A stretch of 64,000 nt of DNA from contig OX439137.1 in the NCBI GenBank assembly GCA_949318235.1, forward strand, positions 18,729,298 to 18,793,297, written 5' to 3'. How positions within the stretch are numbered: the stretch's first letter is position 1; the number at the start of each line of letters is the position of its first letter. Below the pieces are notes generated by a model that saw only the letters and a list, made by a program, of their open reading frames with translations, was not told where the DNA came from and did no database searches. The stretch is from Ecdyonurus torrentis (lineage: Eukaryota; Arthropoda; Insecta; Ephemeroptera; Heptageniidae). Position numbers and translations under genes: made by a program. Positions 10,043 through 21,104 of this stretch are shown piece after piece.

Positions 10043-11450
10043 GCAAGATTGAAACATATGGATTCTCCGCGCACCTACTTTTTGGCACATATGCAGCCTC
10101 CGCGGCCGCTAATATTGAAACATGTGTAATCTCCGCGGACGCTGCGAATGAAACATATGTACATTCCGCGCGTACGAAAAGTGACACATCTGAATAATTT
10201 GCAGAGTTTTATGATTACAAATTTTAAGCACAAGTTTTTTAATTTCTCTGATGCAAAACTTAACGTTTTAATGATTTAATGATATAAATAAAATTTAAAT
10301 AAGATATAATAGATAATTTTACAATAAAAATATATTATATACCATTACTTTTTTTTAAATTAATATGCTAATAATGTTTTTAAAACGAAGTTTTTATTTA
10401 TTTCAAATGGAAAATACTTTTCAAAGCTCTGATTTTTTTATAAAAGAATTTTCTTGTGATTCATTTTATGAATTTTTAAGCTACCCTACCTCAAGTCAAC
10501 TTATGAATGATCAGCTAGAGTATTTTTCTTATCATACATACACTAATACACTTCAAAGGTCAAAATTGTAAACATCCTGTCTAGTTGACTATTGCCGGTA
10601 AATGTTTCAGTTTTCATTCTGCTTTGTGGAGAGTGTAGTTGTATTTTTAGTTATTCCGTATAAATTTTATGATTGTTTTTTCAAAAAATTAAATTATTTA
10701 ATTTAAATTATAATAATTGCAGTGAATAAAAAAAAAGCAGAGCATTTGTGAAGTGTGTAATTTTATTGTAGTGTTGGTTTTTTGATAAGATTATTTTTTA
10801 TTAAAAAAATTAAAGAAGAGTCTTAAAATTTTAAGGTAGGTTTCTTTATGTGTTATTTTAGGTGATAATTTAAATTCTTTAAGTTTTTAGTAGAGAAGGT
10901 GTTAAAATATTTTGATTCAAATTTTACTGTTAAAAGTATGATTTTATTTCTTTTGAGCATATGCATTTACTTTTCATAACTTGTTTTTTTTTTTATTTTT
11001 TTTTTATTTATTTATTTTTTATTTAGTGATTGATTCATTCATTTACCTATTTATAAATAAATTTATTTATCTATTGCTTCATTTATATATATGATCATTT
11101 ATTTATTAATTATCTGTCTATTTATAATTTAATTTTTAATTAGCTTTTTTTTTTTATTATTAACCTATTAATTTTTTTCAAATACAATTTTAAATTTATT
11201 ATCCGATGATATTATATCATCCTCCATGTAAATTTTATCTGTAAATGCAATTCATATCGGTAGGTATAGCTTTCTTCAGATGTGCCAAAATATAATTCTT
11301 CAGATGTGTCACTTTTCGTACGCGCGGAATGTACATATGTTTCATTTGTAGCGTCCGCGGAGATTACACATGTTTCAATATTAGCGGCCGCGGAGGCTGC
11401 ATACGTGCCAAAAAGTAGGTGCGCGGAGAATCCATATGTTTCAATCTTGC
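10043..11450. mobile_element. Foldback element N with 33-bp GC-rich arm repeats
   Basis: Arms of about 152 bp (10043-10195 and 11299-11450) are inverted copies enclosing about 1.1 kb. Each arm is a run of about four 33-bp units with a GAAACATATG part and a CTCCGCG part, much richer in GC than the loop. A minus-strand frame across the right arm shows an 11-residue period (TYGFSAHLLFG, TYAASAAANIE, TCVISADATNE). The outer left flank shares GGCTCCTGAACCG with family O. Confidence 0.85.
10407..10571 (+). other. 54-codon frame in the foldback loop, unidentified
   Basis: An ATG at 10407 opens a 54-codon frame rich in Phe, Ser and Tyr, with less lysine bias than typical AT-rich noise. It lies inside the loop of element N and could be a transposon remnant. 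No motif is recognised. Confidence 0.2.
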
Positions 11451-11870
11451 GCGCGCGGAGGCTGCACAAGTTCCGAATTGCCGCGTAGCCCTCGACATGC
11501 ATTTTTTTTTTCTAACCAGAATAAAACCTACAAAAAAAAACTACATTATTATGTTGTACACTCACGTCAGCATAATATTAATGCTATGGAAACATAGTTA
11601 TTTAAGTATAAGTAATGCATAGGTAGTGCTGTATGTATTGAACAAATTGGGCTAGCTTATAATTATTATGTTTTTATTTTTATACTTGTATTTTTGCCAT
11701 ATAACTTTAAAAATTTAAGTGTGGAATTGTAGCTCAATAATTAAATATATCCAGCGGATAAATAATAAAGCACATTTTTTTAACGTTTATTACTCAAAAA
11801 TGTCCAGCACTATAATTAAAAGTTTTTTTTTTTTTGTTATTATTATTTTTTTTTTTCACTTCTCAATATG
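11451..11870. other. AT-rich spacer
   Basis: T-rich and A-rich runs; no gene or recognised repeat apart from the border of element O. Confidence 0.5.
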
Positions 11871-11879
11871 GTTCATATA

Positions 11880-12365
11880 TGTAATTATTCAGTTACATTC
11901 TTATGGTCAGGCTATAATAGTCTTGCGAGACTTCCTGTACACGAAGGTGGATCATTAACGGAATAGGGGGGGGGGGGCAATTTAACATAAGCTCCATTTG
12001 CATGATGAAATGGCTCCTGAACCGTCGTAATCTGTTATAAACGTGTGTTAAATATAGCACAACATGTACTTTTTATAACTTAGATTAAATAACAGATAAC
12101 ATTTAGACGGTGTATAAATACAATAATGGTATAATTTTTTTATATCTGTAATGTATAATATGTTGTCTATTATATGCCTTTAATCTAATAAAAAAAATAT
12201 GATACGTGTTAATTGTGATATTTATTTAACACACATATTTATACAAACAGATTACAAAAGGGTTTGGGAGTCCATCACAAGTGGATTATAAGTTAAATAG
12301 CTATAACTATTCCAAATAATCTACCTTCGCATGTACAGAAAGCCATGCAAGACTAAAAGCAGCTT
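11880..12365. mobile_element. Family O palindrome copy 1
   Basis: The left arm has TCAGGCTATAATAGTCTTGC, TGTACACGAAGGTGGATCAT and GGCTCCTGAACCGTCGTAAT. The right arm (about 12227-12360) carries diverged inverse versions. The centre is an AT-rich spacer of about 200 bp. A poly(G) tract interrupts the left arm. Confidence 0.65.
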
Positions 12366-12520
12366 GAATTAAAGAGATTTTTTTTTTTTTTGAAAATTGA
12401 AATGTTTACTACAGCGTACTGAGCATTTTGTAGTCCTGAGCTTCAGGCTTAAATTAAATGTTAAATTGCTATTAAAATTCAGTTTTTTTTTTTTTTTTTT
12501 TTTTTTTTAATACTGTATTA

Positions 12521-13707
12521 TATATCGTCGTTGTTGCGGCGAGAGGAAACATCTCTCTGTTGCGAAAATTAAAAATAAAATTATCTCTTTGTTGCAAAAA
12601 TTTTAAAAAATCACATCTGTCTGTTACAAAAATTTAAAAAAAAATCATCTCGTTGTTGCAAGAATTTTAAAAAATCACATCTCTCTGTTGTGAAAAGTTT
12701 CATTGCGGTAGCTTATTTAGGTAAAAATCTAAAACAAAAAACAAAAAAAAAATATCAAAAATATATAAACCATGTAAAGCGGCGCAAGCACGGCAGATTT
12801 ACAGTACGTTACAGCATTACTTTTATCACAACACTTTTATTTAAAATTATAAATTCCTTTTTTCATTAAATTAAAAATGCCTTCATAATCTTCTACGTGT
12901 TCAAAGACTGCCAAGAATTAATATTTTCCACTTAATAATGTTATTCAATGGTGCTAAAATTTCATGTATAGCTGCTGCGACTTTAAAACCAAAGTTTAAA
13001 CAAAATTATTTAATCAGTCTTGCATTTCGTGTCAAATAAATAATAAAAATATATATTGCACAAAAATTCCCATCAAAAAATATTTTTATTTGAAAAATAA
13101 GAAAGGGGGTACCCTTTCTTCACCCCCTGGTAATTTTTCATTTTAGCTATTAAAGTAATAAAATCGTAAGTAATGACTTATATAAAGTTATCAAAGTATA
13201 TAGAGTAATAAGTAGAGTAATTTTGACCCATATTAAATTTTTTTAAAAAAATTTGTTCCCCAGTAGTGAGAAAAAACTGAAAAAAATATACCTATTTTGG
13301 AAACCTATTTTCCCCTAGAAAAAAATATCCGATTCAAACACTAAAAGCGAAAGAATGTGTAAAATATAGTTTGCTTTAAAATATTTGCTGGCGTCAACTT
13401 TCTATCTCGAATATTTTACGAGTTATACATCGTTTTTTAAAAAAAGTTAAAAAAAAATACTCGTTTTCTGCAGCATTATAACAAGAGTAAACAAGAGATA
13501 TGCCTTTTTGCGCAACAGAGAGATATGCCTTTTTGCAAAACAAAGAGATGTGTTGTTTTTAAATTCTCGCAACAATGAGATGTTACTTTTGAAAATTCTC
13601 GCAACACCGAGATGATTTTTTTTCAAATTTTCACAACAGAGAGATGTGATTTTTTAAAATTTTTGCAACAAAGAGATATGCTATCTCGCCGCAACAACGA
13701 CGATATA
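12521..13707. mobile_element. Foldback element G with tandem-repeat arms
   Basis: Ends TATATCGTCGTTGTTGCGGC and GCCGCAACAACGACGATATA bound 1187 bp. Each arm is about five units of roughly 30-33 bp built on CATCTCTCTGTTGCGAAAAT (left, 12540-12710) and its complement (right, about 13493-13690). The loop has no long frame. Tandem subterminal repeats in inverted arms resemble FB-like or Galileo-like foldback transposons. Element F at 6547-6718 has the same terminal 13 bp. Confidence 0.85.
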
Positions 13708-13914
13708 TATTGAGTAATACTCGATATTTTTTTTCTTTTTCTTACAGCCCTATAATATCTTAAAGCTTTAGACAATTAATATAAAATAATCTTAAAAGAA
13801 ATGAAAATCAATATTGATTTGATATACTCATTGATTTCTTATATATTTTAATTTAAAAGACACATGATGCGACTCTGGAAAACAATCAATATGTTATGAT
13901 TTGTTAGCAAGCAC

Positions 13915-13990
13915 GAGAAATACTGTATGTATCCACATACAAAACTGTGGAGGTCTATCCGGGCCTATCACTGGGTCAGGCTAATACAAA
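13915..13990 (+). mobile_element. Possible RTE-type LINE 3' scrap
   Basis: ACTGTATGT followed by TGTGGAGGTCTATC and CTATCACTGGGTCA resembles the end of the LINE fragment at 29980-30040. It is too short to classify alone. Confidence 0.35.
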
Positions 13991-14214
13991 TACCTTAGGT
14001 CAGGCTAAAAACATCTGTGCATTGTTGGCTTCTTACAAAAATTACATCCTATGTAAGTATGTTAGTTGGTTTAAGATATATTTTATTCTCTTCCATTAGA
14101 CAATTTATATTTTAAATGTTGTGTATTATATATGATATATGAGTTTAGTTCCAATAGGATATATTATTATAAAAAATATATGTGCTATAGATTTAAAACA
14201 CACACATATATATA

Positions 14215-14645
14215 GCAGATTACGACGGTTCAGGAATCATTCCATCACAAGTGGAGTATATGTTAAATGGCCTACCAATTCCGAATGATCCACCTTCGTG
14301 TACAGGAAGTCTCGCTGAGCAAGACTATGATAGCCTGACCATAAGAATGTAACTGATTAATTAATGGATCATATTGAGAAGTGAAGTCTGGAAATCAATG
14401 TACGATCCCTACAAGAGCCGACAGCTTCACCCGGCTTCTAGAGGCATCCGGAGCTCATTACCTCTTCAATTTTCATTGTACAGCACCAAGTATGCCGTGC
14501 ATCACGCATACTTGGCAAGAATGTGAAACCTTAGCAGTTGGCTGCTTTTTATACCCAAGAACACCATGTCCCATCTGCAAAGGTCATTAGCTAAGGTTTT
14601 GTATTTAGGTTTTTAGCACGCCGTAAGGGCAAGGGTCATACATAC
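14215..14645 (+). mobile_element. Family O half-element copy 2
   Basis: It reads CAGATTACGACGGTTCAGGA, CACCTTCGTGTACAGGAAGT, AGTGAAGTCTGGAAATCAAT, GCCGACAGCTTCACCCGGCT and ends GGGCAAGGGTCAT. An internal hairpin CCAAGTATGC/GCATACTTGG lies at about 14488-14518. It is the inverse counterpart of 21825-22262. The 69-codon frame inside has no recognisable product. Confidence 0.7.
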
Positions 14646-14649
14646 ACTG

Positions 14650-14929
14650 GGAAATAGACTTTCTTGTGCATTGTACAATTTATTTATATGTTCCATAATT
14701 TACTTATTTAGCAATATTTTTATATCATTAGTAAAATTTTTGAGGATTTATTCAATATTATTCTATTGTATTATATTATTATACACAAAATACATACATT
14801 TTTGTATATTAAATTTTTTAAACTTTTAGTGAAAAATTTTTAATTTCAACTATAAAAAAATGAGAAATGTGAATTGAAATTTTTGTGTTGAGTTTATGAT
14901 ATTTTTGGAAAGCAAGCTTTAAAAAAATT
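14650..14929. other. AT-rich spacer
   Basis: No gene or recognised repeat. Confidence 0.5.
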
Positions 14930-15250
14930 TGAGGCGTTATTTTTTCTTAGGACGATTGGAGCATGCGAAGTATTTTTGATTAATTTTTGAAAATTGGCCT
15001 AAAAGCCTGTGACATCATCATTCCACTTTTTTCTCGGCAAATACTAATTGTTCGAGGTTTAGTAACCAGTTTAATGAAATCAGCTCGTCCTCAGGATTTC
15101 AAAAAACTGGCTATTTAATCTTCTACGGTCAATACTTTCTGAAATAAATGCCCGATTGATGACTTCACATGATTTTAAGATTGATTTTCAAAAATTAAAT
15201 AAAAATACTTTCCATGCTCCAATCGTTCTAAGAAAAAAAAAGCGCCTCAA
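14930..15250. mobile_element. Palindromic element P
   Basis: Inverted arms at 14932-14995 and 15183-15250 share TGAGGCG, TTCTTAGGACGATTGGAGCA and an AAAAATACTT-type block. The single copy has no frame. Its form matches a diverged MITE. Confidence 0.65.
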
Positions 15251-15601
15251 TTTTTTTTAACTTTTTGATTTTTTGATTTGCAATTTTGTAAATCCGTTCA
15301 ACTCGCCCGCACATTATGACTCGCCCAATTATATAAACACCTAATCAAGTGTAATTTTAAATCTTAATATTTTCATTGCGTAAGTGGAATGAAAATACAT
15401 ATATTTTGAATTTTAATTTATTATAAAATCACAATCCAAAATTGTTATAAATATAACTAATTAAATATATAATCAACCGCTATATTAATTATTAATTTTC
15501 ATATATATTTTTTTCTCGAAATTTTAAACATTTTCTATTGATATAATAAAAATTGAAGAGTGACTGCTTATGTACATGTTTACTCAAAATAAGGAAAATT
15601 A

Positions 15602-15724
15602 GGAAGTATCGGAAAAGGAAACCACGTGACGGTAAAAGTGGGAGGTAGCTCAAGCCTAGCTTGCTGCTGGCACCAACTTTTCTCCCACTTTTACCGTCAC
15701 GTGGTTTCCTTTTCCGGCACTTCC
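15602..15724. mobile_element. Hairpin element Q
   Basis: Arms of 43 bp (15602-15644 and 15682-15724) differ at about two positions. They contain GGAAACCACGTGACGGTAAA and enclose a 37-bp loop. The arms include the E-box CACGTG. It is probably a small MITE. Confidence 0.8.
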
Positions 15725-15834
15725 TTTTCCGTTTTTTAGAGTAAACAGACGCACTCAGTCTAATACAGTCTTAAAAAGTTGTCTTTTTTTATTATTTTTT
15801 TTTTTTAACTTAATTTCATAGCGGTATTTACAGG

Positions 15835-16110
15835 TATTTATAGGTGCCACGAAAAAATAAAAATAACCTCAAAAAAGAAGCAACATAGAACACAAAAATA
15901 ATCTAAAGTGAAATACTTAACATGTCATTACTATACAGAAACATACAATTAATATTATTACAATTACTCTACAACTGCAATAATTATATATATATATTTA
16001 TGATGGTATAAAAACGCCTGCAGAAAGAACAGCTTATGCAACCAGTTGCACCAAAAAGCAACAAAAGTTGCATAACTTGCAGGCGCTCTGCTCACCAAAT
16101 ATTAAGTGCA
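15835..16110 (+). repeat. Dispersed repeat family J copy 1
   Basis: It matches 24380-24605: AATAACCTCAAAAAAGAAGC, a GAACACAAAAATAA block, and a hairpin CGCCTGCAG...GTTGCATAACTTGCAGGCG. A similar hairpin without the rest is at 36056-36125. No coding frame. Confidence 0.75.
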
Positions 16111-16198
16111 GCCAATAACGGTGATCTCTGCAACTATTTTATTTTTCACAGCTCATAGCTGTGCGTGTAAACTTAAGATAAAAAAAAAAAAAAAAAAA

Positions 16199-16702
16199 AT
16201 TAGATCAGTGCAAGATGGCGAGATTTGCAAAGGAACCTAAGCCGGTGCCTGTAAACTTTCCTATTGTGCAGGTATTTCTTGTTTTTCCGTATTCCTTTTA
16301 ACCACTTTTCCTTTTGAAACTTATTGTCTTGTTTTTCCTCTAATTGTTTACTACCAGGCACCGGCCTCATAGTCATTACATCCATCTTCATAATCGTTCA
16401 CCACGTGGAGTGCGCGCAGAGGCGAGGAAATTTTGGATGGATCTTGCTGGATCTTGGATGTGGACGTCTTCGGCTCGGACTTCTTCATAATCGATTTTGC
16501 TGTTCCGCCCAGAAAGACGGAACGGTTTACATCTCGAGGAGGTCAATCCTCGACTGGTCAAATTGTTTTGCTAAAAGGCAGGCCGTGACTGGATTACATT
16601 CATGTGCATATGTGACCCCCACGTTCCACGGCGGCCACGGCACATGAAAGCGTTGGCTGCCAGTAAAAGATGTTATCATTAAATCAAAAAAAAAAAAAAA
16701 AA
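16199..16702. other. GC-richer island ending in an A-run, unidentified
   Basis: This 500-bp block is clearly richer in GC than its surroundings, has an A-run on each side (16182-16199 and 16686-16702), and contains the inverted pair CCTAAGCCGGTGCCTGTAAA / TTTACTACCAGGCACCGGCC around a T-rich 100-bp segment. The longest frame (16324-16647, 107 codons) and frames on the other strand have no recognisable domain. It could be a retroposed transcript or an exon region of an unknown gene. Confidence 0.35.
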
Positions 16703-17230
16703 TTAAAAAAATCTAGATTTTTTTATTTTTGTGGCATAATTTTGTGTTTCTCTGCGTTAATTGAATGTTCGATTGTTTGGGAAGGAGACCGAACTATATA
16801 AGCGTATTCTTCCCGATTGTTTTTTAACGGCTTTTTGTATGTATAATATAAGGCAAATAAGAGTTTATAATCAATATTAATGAAAGTAAATTATGTATAG
16901 AAATTTAAAAGTATACAGTATTATAGCCCCGCATAAGAAATTTCTATCATTTTTCTTCATTTTGCCGAGAGGTCATACGATTTTGCTATTCAAATGCAAA
17001 TTATTTGAGTGAGTTTTTTAACAATAGATAATGCCGATCAGAGTACTTTGCTACTTGCTAGGTATTTTATATATGATATTTTTATAATCATATTATTTTA
17101 AAATTAAAAAGTCGTTATAGCTTTTAAAAAATTCTTACGTACGCCAATATTGTTTTTGTTTGTTTGTTTGTTTTGTCTTTATTATTTGTTAATTTAATTT
17201 GTCTCATATTTTATTTCTGATTAATTAAAG
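16703..17230. other. AT-rich spacer
   Basis: No gene is seen. ACTATATAAGCG at about 16793 resembles a TATA box without other support, and a TTTG microsatellite is at about 17155-17176. Confidence 0.4.
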
Positions 17231-17231
17231 A

Positions 17232-17550
17232 ATGGATAATTCTTCAAAATAAAAACAGAACCAAATAGATACTGAGAACCACATTGAAGAACAAGACGAA
17301 GCAGAGTTTGAAAACGTAGAAATCAGTTGTGAAATAGAACCACAATTTTGTCTTTTAGAAACGACAATAATAAAAATTATCGAGTATGAAAAGTCAATAA
17401 CACAAAGATTAAATGTCAATGCAAGGTAAAAACAAGTACAAATTTGAATTTGAACGTCAAGGAAAAAGTTACAGGAACTTTAAATTAAAAATTCAAACCA
17501 AAAACAAAAAGAAAAAAGGAAGTTTTATTAATAGTTCTAAAAAGCGGTGA
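17232..17550 (+). pseudogene. Degraded coding sequence, acidic then lysine-rich, family unknown
   Basis: One frame (17253-17426) reads 58 residues with strong coding character and many Glu (for example EEQDEAEFENVEISCEIEPQ). It is preceded by ATG at 17232 and one in-frame TAA at 17250. At 17419 a second frame in another phase continues as 43 residues rich in basic and aromatic residues (KNKYKFEFERQGKSYRNF) to TGA at 17548. The abrupt phase change with coding character on both sides suggests a frameshifted relic. Alternatively, AG|GTAAAA at the junction is a splice donor. No family is recognised. Confidence 0.4.
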
Positions 17551-17754
17551 AGTTATTTAAACTGGAATGATCTCGATCCTTTTCTGGGATTCAAATCAAG
17601 TTATATAAGAATAAAATTTAATATTACATTCATCACCTGTTAAATTTTAGTGTTTATTTGAGGAACATTGGTTGAGAAAAATATGGGGAGCATCCCGCAG
17701 GAAAAAACACACACATTTTAATTGTTTATCGGACATGTTTATCGACATGTTTAT

Positions 17755-17957
17755 CGGATTTGTATTGTATACAAGTTACCAGTGACAAGCTGATTTACAT
17801 TGAACTGGCTATTAAAGCTGCTAACATCAATCAATATTGATTTGTATACAAATTAGCAGCTTCAGTAGTGCAATGTAATCCTGGTGACGAGCTGATTACA
17901 TTGAACTGGCTACTGAAGCTGTTAACATCAATCAATATTGATTTGTATACTATAATA
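17755..17957. mobile_element. Family R, one and a half copies
   Basis: The palindromic unit with TATTGATTTGTATACAA, AGCAGCTTCAGTAG and ACTGGCTACTGAAGCTG occurs as a degenerate half (17755-17836) followed by a fuller copy (to 17957). A cleaner copy with TTAA flanks is at 34719-34831. Confidence 0.7.
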
Positions 17958-18049
17958 AATCTTAAAATAAACTAAGAGGGGAAAAAAAAAACAAAAAAAA
18001 AAAACATCGTGGTTATTAGGTATGATAAATTTGAAAGACAAAGCTATGA

Positions 18050-18382
18050 GAAAGCATACCCTAGCTGGTCTTACCATAGTGAAGAGAGTCCCATAGTTTG
18101 GTGACTGCAAATCTTGCTAGCACAGATATATAGAACTAACACATTGTAAATATTTTGTCAATAACTTCAAGAAGAGATGAATTGTGTTCATCAGTCATTA
18201 CAGACGCAATCCCAGTTTCTCTCCAAGTCTGTATAATGACTGATGAAGACACTCCATCCTCCATCTCTCTTGTAGTTTATTGCTGAAATATTTCCAATGT
18301 GTTATTTTTTTATATCTGTGCTAGCAAGATTTGTTATCAAACTATGGGACTCTCTTCACTATGGTAAGACCAGGGTATGTAT
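18050..18382. mobile_element. Palindromic MITE family E copy 1
   Basis: Arms share GCTGGTCTTACCATAGTGAA, GAGTCCCATAGTTTGGTGAC and GCTAGCACAGATAT. The inner arms share TTCATCAGTCATTACAGAC and its complement around a short loop. About 330 bp; no frame. Confidence 0.8.
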
Positions 18383-18514
18383 AAGTTTTTGCAATCTCAA
18401 AATTGCAATGGAAAAAATTTGAGGAAAATAATGGTAAACTTGATGTGCAATTGTGCAAAGGAATTTTTTAACATTGAGCAGGAAAAGTTCCTAAATATCT
18501 CAAAAGGTACGCAC

Positions 18515-18984
18515 TAGTTCTGTCGAAAAAAAAAACGGATAAAAAATTATCCGTTATCTGAATTTCTATACGGATCACGCGATCCGGATAATTTTTATCC
18601 GGATCGTGATCCGGATCTCAATCCGGATAATTTTGATCCGGATTGCAATACGGATAATTTTGATCCGGATTATATTCGGATAATATTGATCCGGGTAATT
18701 TGATCAAGATCGTGATCCGTTTAAATTTTTTCCACATTAATGACCCAGATCACGATTTCATGTAATTACCAAAAAAAATAAGCGAAAAAAAATCCGGATT
18801 TCGAAATTATCTGTTATCCGATTTTCTATCCGGATCACGATCCGGATCGTGATCCAGATTTTAAACGGATCAGTGAATCCGTGGATCAGTGAAGATCTGT
18901 CCGCCAAATCCGGATCAATCGATCCGGATAACTTTCTATCCGAAATCCGGATTTTAATTTTATCCGGATTTCGACAGCGCTATA
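18515..18984. mobile_element. Ac-like hAT MITE T packed with ATCCGGAT palindromes
   Basis: The 470-bp element has ends TAGTTCTGTCGAAA and TTTCGACAGCGCTA and a perfect 8-bp direct repeat GTACGCAC at 18507-18514 and 18985-18992, the hAT signature. TAG-CTGTCGAAA ends resemble Ac-type hAT termini. The interior holds 13 perfect ATCCGGAT palindromes plus many CGGAT/ATCCG half-sites in both orientations, a strong candidate for subterminal transposase-binding sites. There is no frame. Confidence 0.88.
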
Positions 18985-18992
18985 GTACGCAC

Positions 18993-19131
18993 AAAGTAAT
19001 TGATATATGTAAGGAGACGTAATGTTTTTTTTTGTATATTTGTTGATATGTTCTATTGTAGTTTTTGCATGCTGTTTATGTGACAAGATCTATATTACTA
19101 TGTAATCTTCTGATCAATAAATTTATTTATT

Positions 19132-19194
<63 letters not shown>

Positions 19195-19198
19195 TTTC
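18993..19198 (+). mobile_element. LINE 3' tail ending in (TTTA)n
   Basis: The segment AGATCTATATTACTATGTAATCTTCTGATCAATAAA matches in pattern the 3' end of the LINE fragment at 29570-29630. It runs into about 22 TTTA units (19103-19198). This is a 5'-truncated non-LTR insertion whose tail has expanded into a microsatellite. Confidence 0.75.
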
Positions 19199-19606
19199 AT
19201 GCTTTCTTGCTCCTATATATTGCATTGCATATTATTATACCTAACCACGGTGGTTTAATTTAATTAAATACAGTATATATATATTATATCATGGTTAAAA
19301 AACAATATAATGCAATATAATTGTGATATATATTCTATTTATATACTTATCAAATTACTGATAATGCTACTTGTTTACACTAAAAATAACTAGACTAAAT
19401 TTTTTACCTTTAAATAATTTACAAATAGTGGAAAAACAAAATTGTAAAGTTTAAAAAAAAAAATAATAATAATAAAAATTAATAATAGGCCTATAGTAAT
19501 AATAAATATATTATCTTTACTTTCTTATTTCTTATTTTTTACTTATATCAATTTAAGGAAAAAAAAAACATCACAGTTAGGATAAATAATAAAGAAAAAG
19601 ATAGAA
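19199..19606. other. AT-rich spacer
   Basis: No gene or recognised repeat. Confidence 0.5.
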
Positions 19607-19629
19607 TTAGCAGCGCTATGGCCTTACTT

Positions 19630-19955
19630 TTAGCACAGTAGAAGTTGTATGGAGAGGTCGAGGTGTCACGTGGCACAGTGTTTAGTTATAATGTTTATAT
19701 ATATAACTGAGAGCTTTTGTCATATGTTATATAATGACATTATCAATCAAAGAAGAGATTTACTTGAGCACATCACTGAGCAGTGTGTAGTCTTATTGTA
19801 CTGTACTGTGAAGTGCTCAAGTAAATCTCTTCTTTGATTGATAATGTCATTAACATATATGACAAAAGCTCTCAGTTATGATATAAACATGTTTATAATA
19901 AAGCACTGTGCCACGTGAGACCTCGACCTCTCCATACAACTTCTACTGTAGCAAA
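19630..19955. mobile_element. Long palindromic MITE family S copy 1
   Basis: Near-symmetrical arms share CAGTAGAAGTTGTATGGAGA, CACGTGGCACAGTG, GACATTATCAATCAAAGAAG and ATTTACTTGAGCACATCAC. The two halves meet at about 19795, so a transcript could form a hairpin of about 320 nt. The second copy at 34510-35035 is expanded. Confidence 0.82.
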
Positions 19956-20500
19956 CTAGCAAAGCCTTTATTGGTAATTCTGTCCTTTTCTTTATTATTG
20001 TTGTTAATTATGATAAATTTTTTGCATTATTTTTTACTTATTTTTCTTTTTTAGTTGAAAATATATAATTGTGAATTTTAATCTAGTTTTTGACTGCTAC
20101 AATATGTTGTTCTGTGTAATCTTGTTATATACTGTAAAAATTATTTCTATTAGAGATTAGAGCCGCTTATTATATGGCCATACATTCAGATGAAGATTTC
20201 AAGTGAAGAACAACTGCATTGAAATTTGCACACGTTATTTCCATATATATATATGTGAATAGAAAGCATTTTATTGTAAGTCAAAAGTCTGGCTCTCTCC
20301 TGACAGAATTTTAAGAGCAGATGATTTTGTCAAAAATAAAGTAATCTACGTACAGCACACATGGTCTAATAAGTGCATGAAATAGTTGTATATTACTACA
20401 TACCAATACCAGAATATAAGTTAAATATAATATATATATATATATATTATAAAAAAATGATAAATCATTATCCAAATAATAATTTTCGTATCTCTCTTGC
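19956..20500. other. AT-rich spacer
   Basis: No supported gene. Short TA runs occur at about 20431-20447. Nothing else is recognised. Confidence 0.45.
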
Positions 20501-20504
20501 AAGG

Positions 20505-20545
20505 CAGTGAAAAAGGGGGGGGGGGGAAGTACTTTATTGGCCTTA
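20505..20545 (-). mobile_element. Possible retroelement 3' end (minus strand)
   Basis: On the minus strand GGCCAATAAAGTACTT is followed by a C run, a poly(A)-signal-like end then low complexity. The same GCCAATAAAGTACTT precedes the (TC)n tract at 38661-38675. The shared end suggests 3' termini of one retroelement family. Confidence 0.4.
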
Positions 20546-21100
20546 TGGTATATTTACCCCAGACCATTTAACCCCAACTAGGGGTAGTTAACAAACAAAG
20601 TAATCTAGAGTTACTGTGCATCAACATTAAAGAACTGAAACTACTGCAACTTTGCTTCTCTGCTCGCTCCTCTGTTTTGCTGTGCTGTACGCTGTGCTGT
20701 GGTTTTCAATTTTTTTCCCTTCTCACAACAAAAAAACAGTAGACATTAAACAACAAAATAAATTATGTGGTCTACTAATCCTGGTATACAAGTGCATAAT
20801 TTTGTTGGTCATTAATAATTTTTATTTAATTGTGACTCTTTAATGTAATATGTATATATTATGTATTTTGTTAAATACATATAAAACTTCTTTTTAATTT
20901 ACTGATCTTTAATACACAAGACTGAAAAATAAAATAAACTGCTTAAATATAATTAATGTGTATTGATAATTATAATTAATGTTTGCCAAAATAAGGAAGA
21001 GTACCTTCCCCCCCCCCCTCTCCAAAGTCCTAAATTGATTGATAATCAAACTTTTAATTTTGTAGTTAATTAAGTATTTTTATTTAATTTTTATAAATAT
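20546..21100. other. Spacer without a gene
   Basis: A mildly GC-richer patch at 20550-20700 gives way to AT-rich sequence. No domain or repeat is recognised. Confidence 0.45.
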
Positions 21101-21104
21101 TAGT

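Noticed and set aside
11212..11502. 96-codon minus-strand frame with 11-residue repeats as a gene
   Set aside because: It reads through the foldback arm made of 33-bp units; periodic openness follows from the repeat length.
12540..12710. CRISPR-like short repeats with spacers
   Set aside because: The repeats are contiguous and mirrored at 13493-13690, so they are foldback transposon arms.
16324..16647. 107-codon frame as a protein gene
   Set aside because: The region also has comparable open stretches on the other strand, no recognised domain and A-runs at both ends, so I list the block as unidentified rather than coding.
18185..18245. CTGATGA / TCATCAG in family E
   Set aside because: No GAAA core or helix II follows; the words belong to the MITE palindrome.
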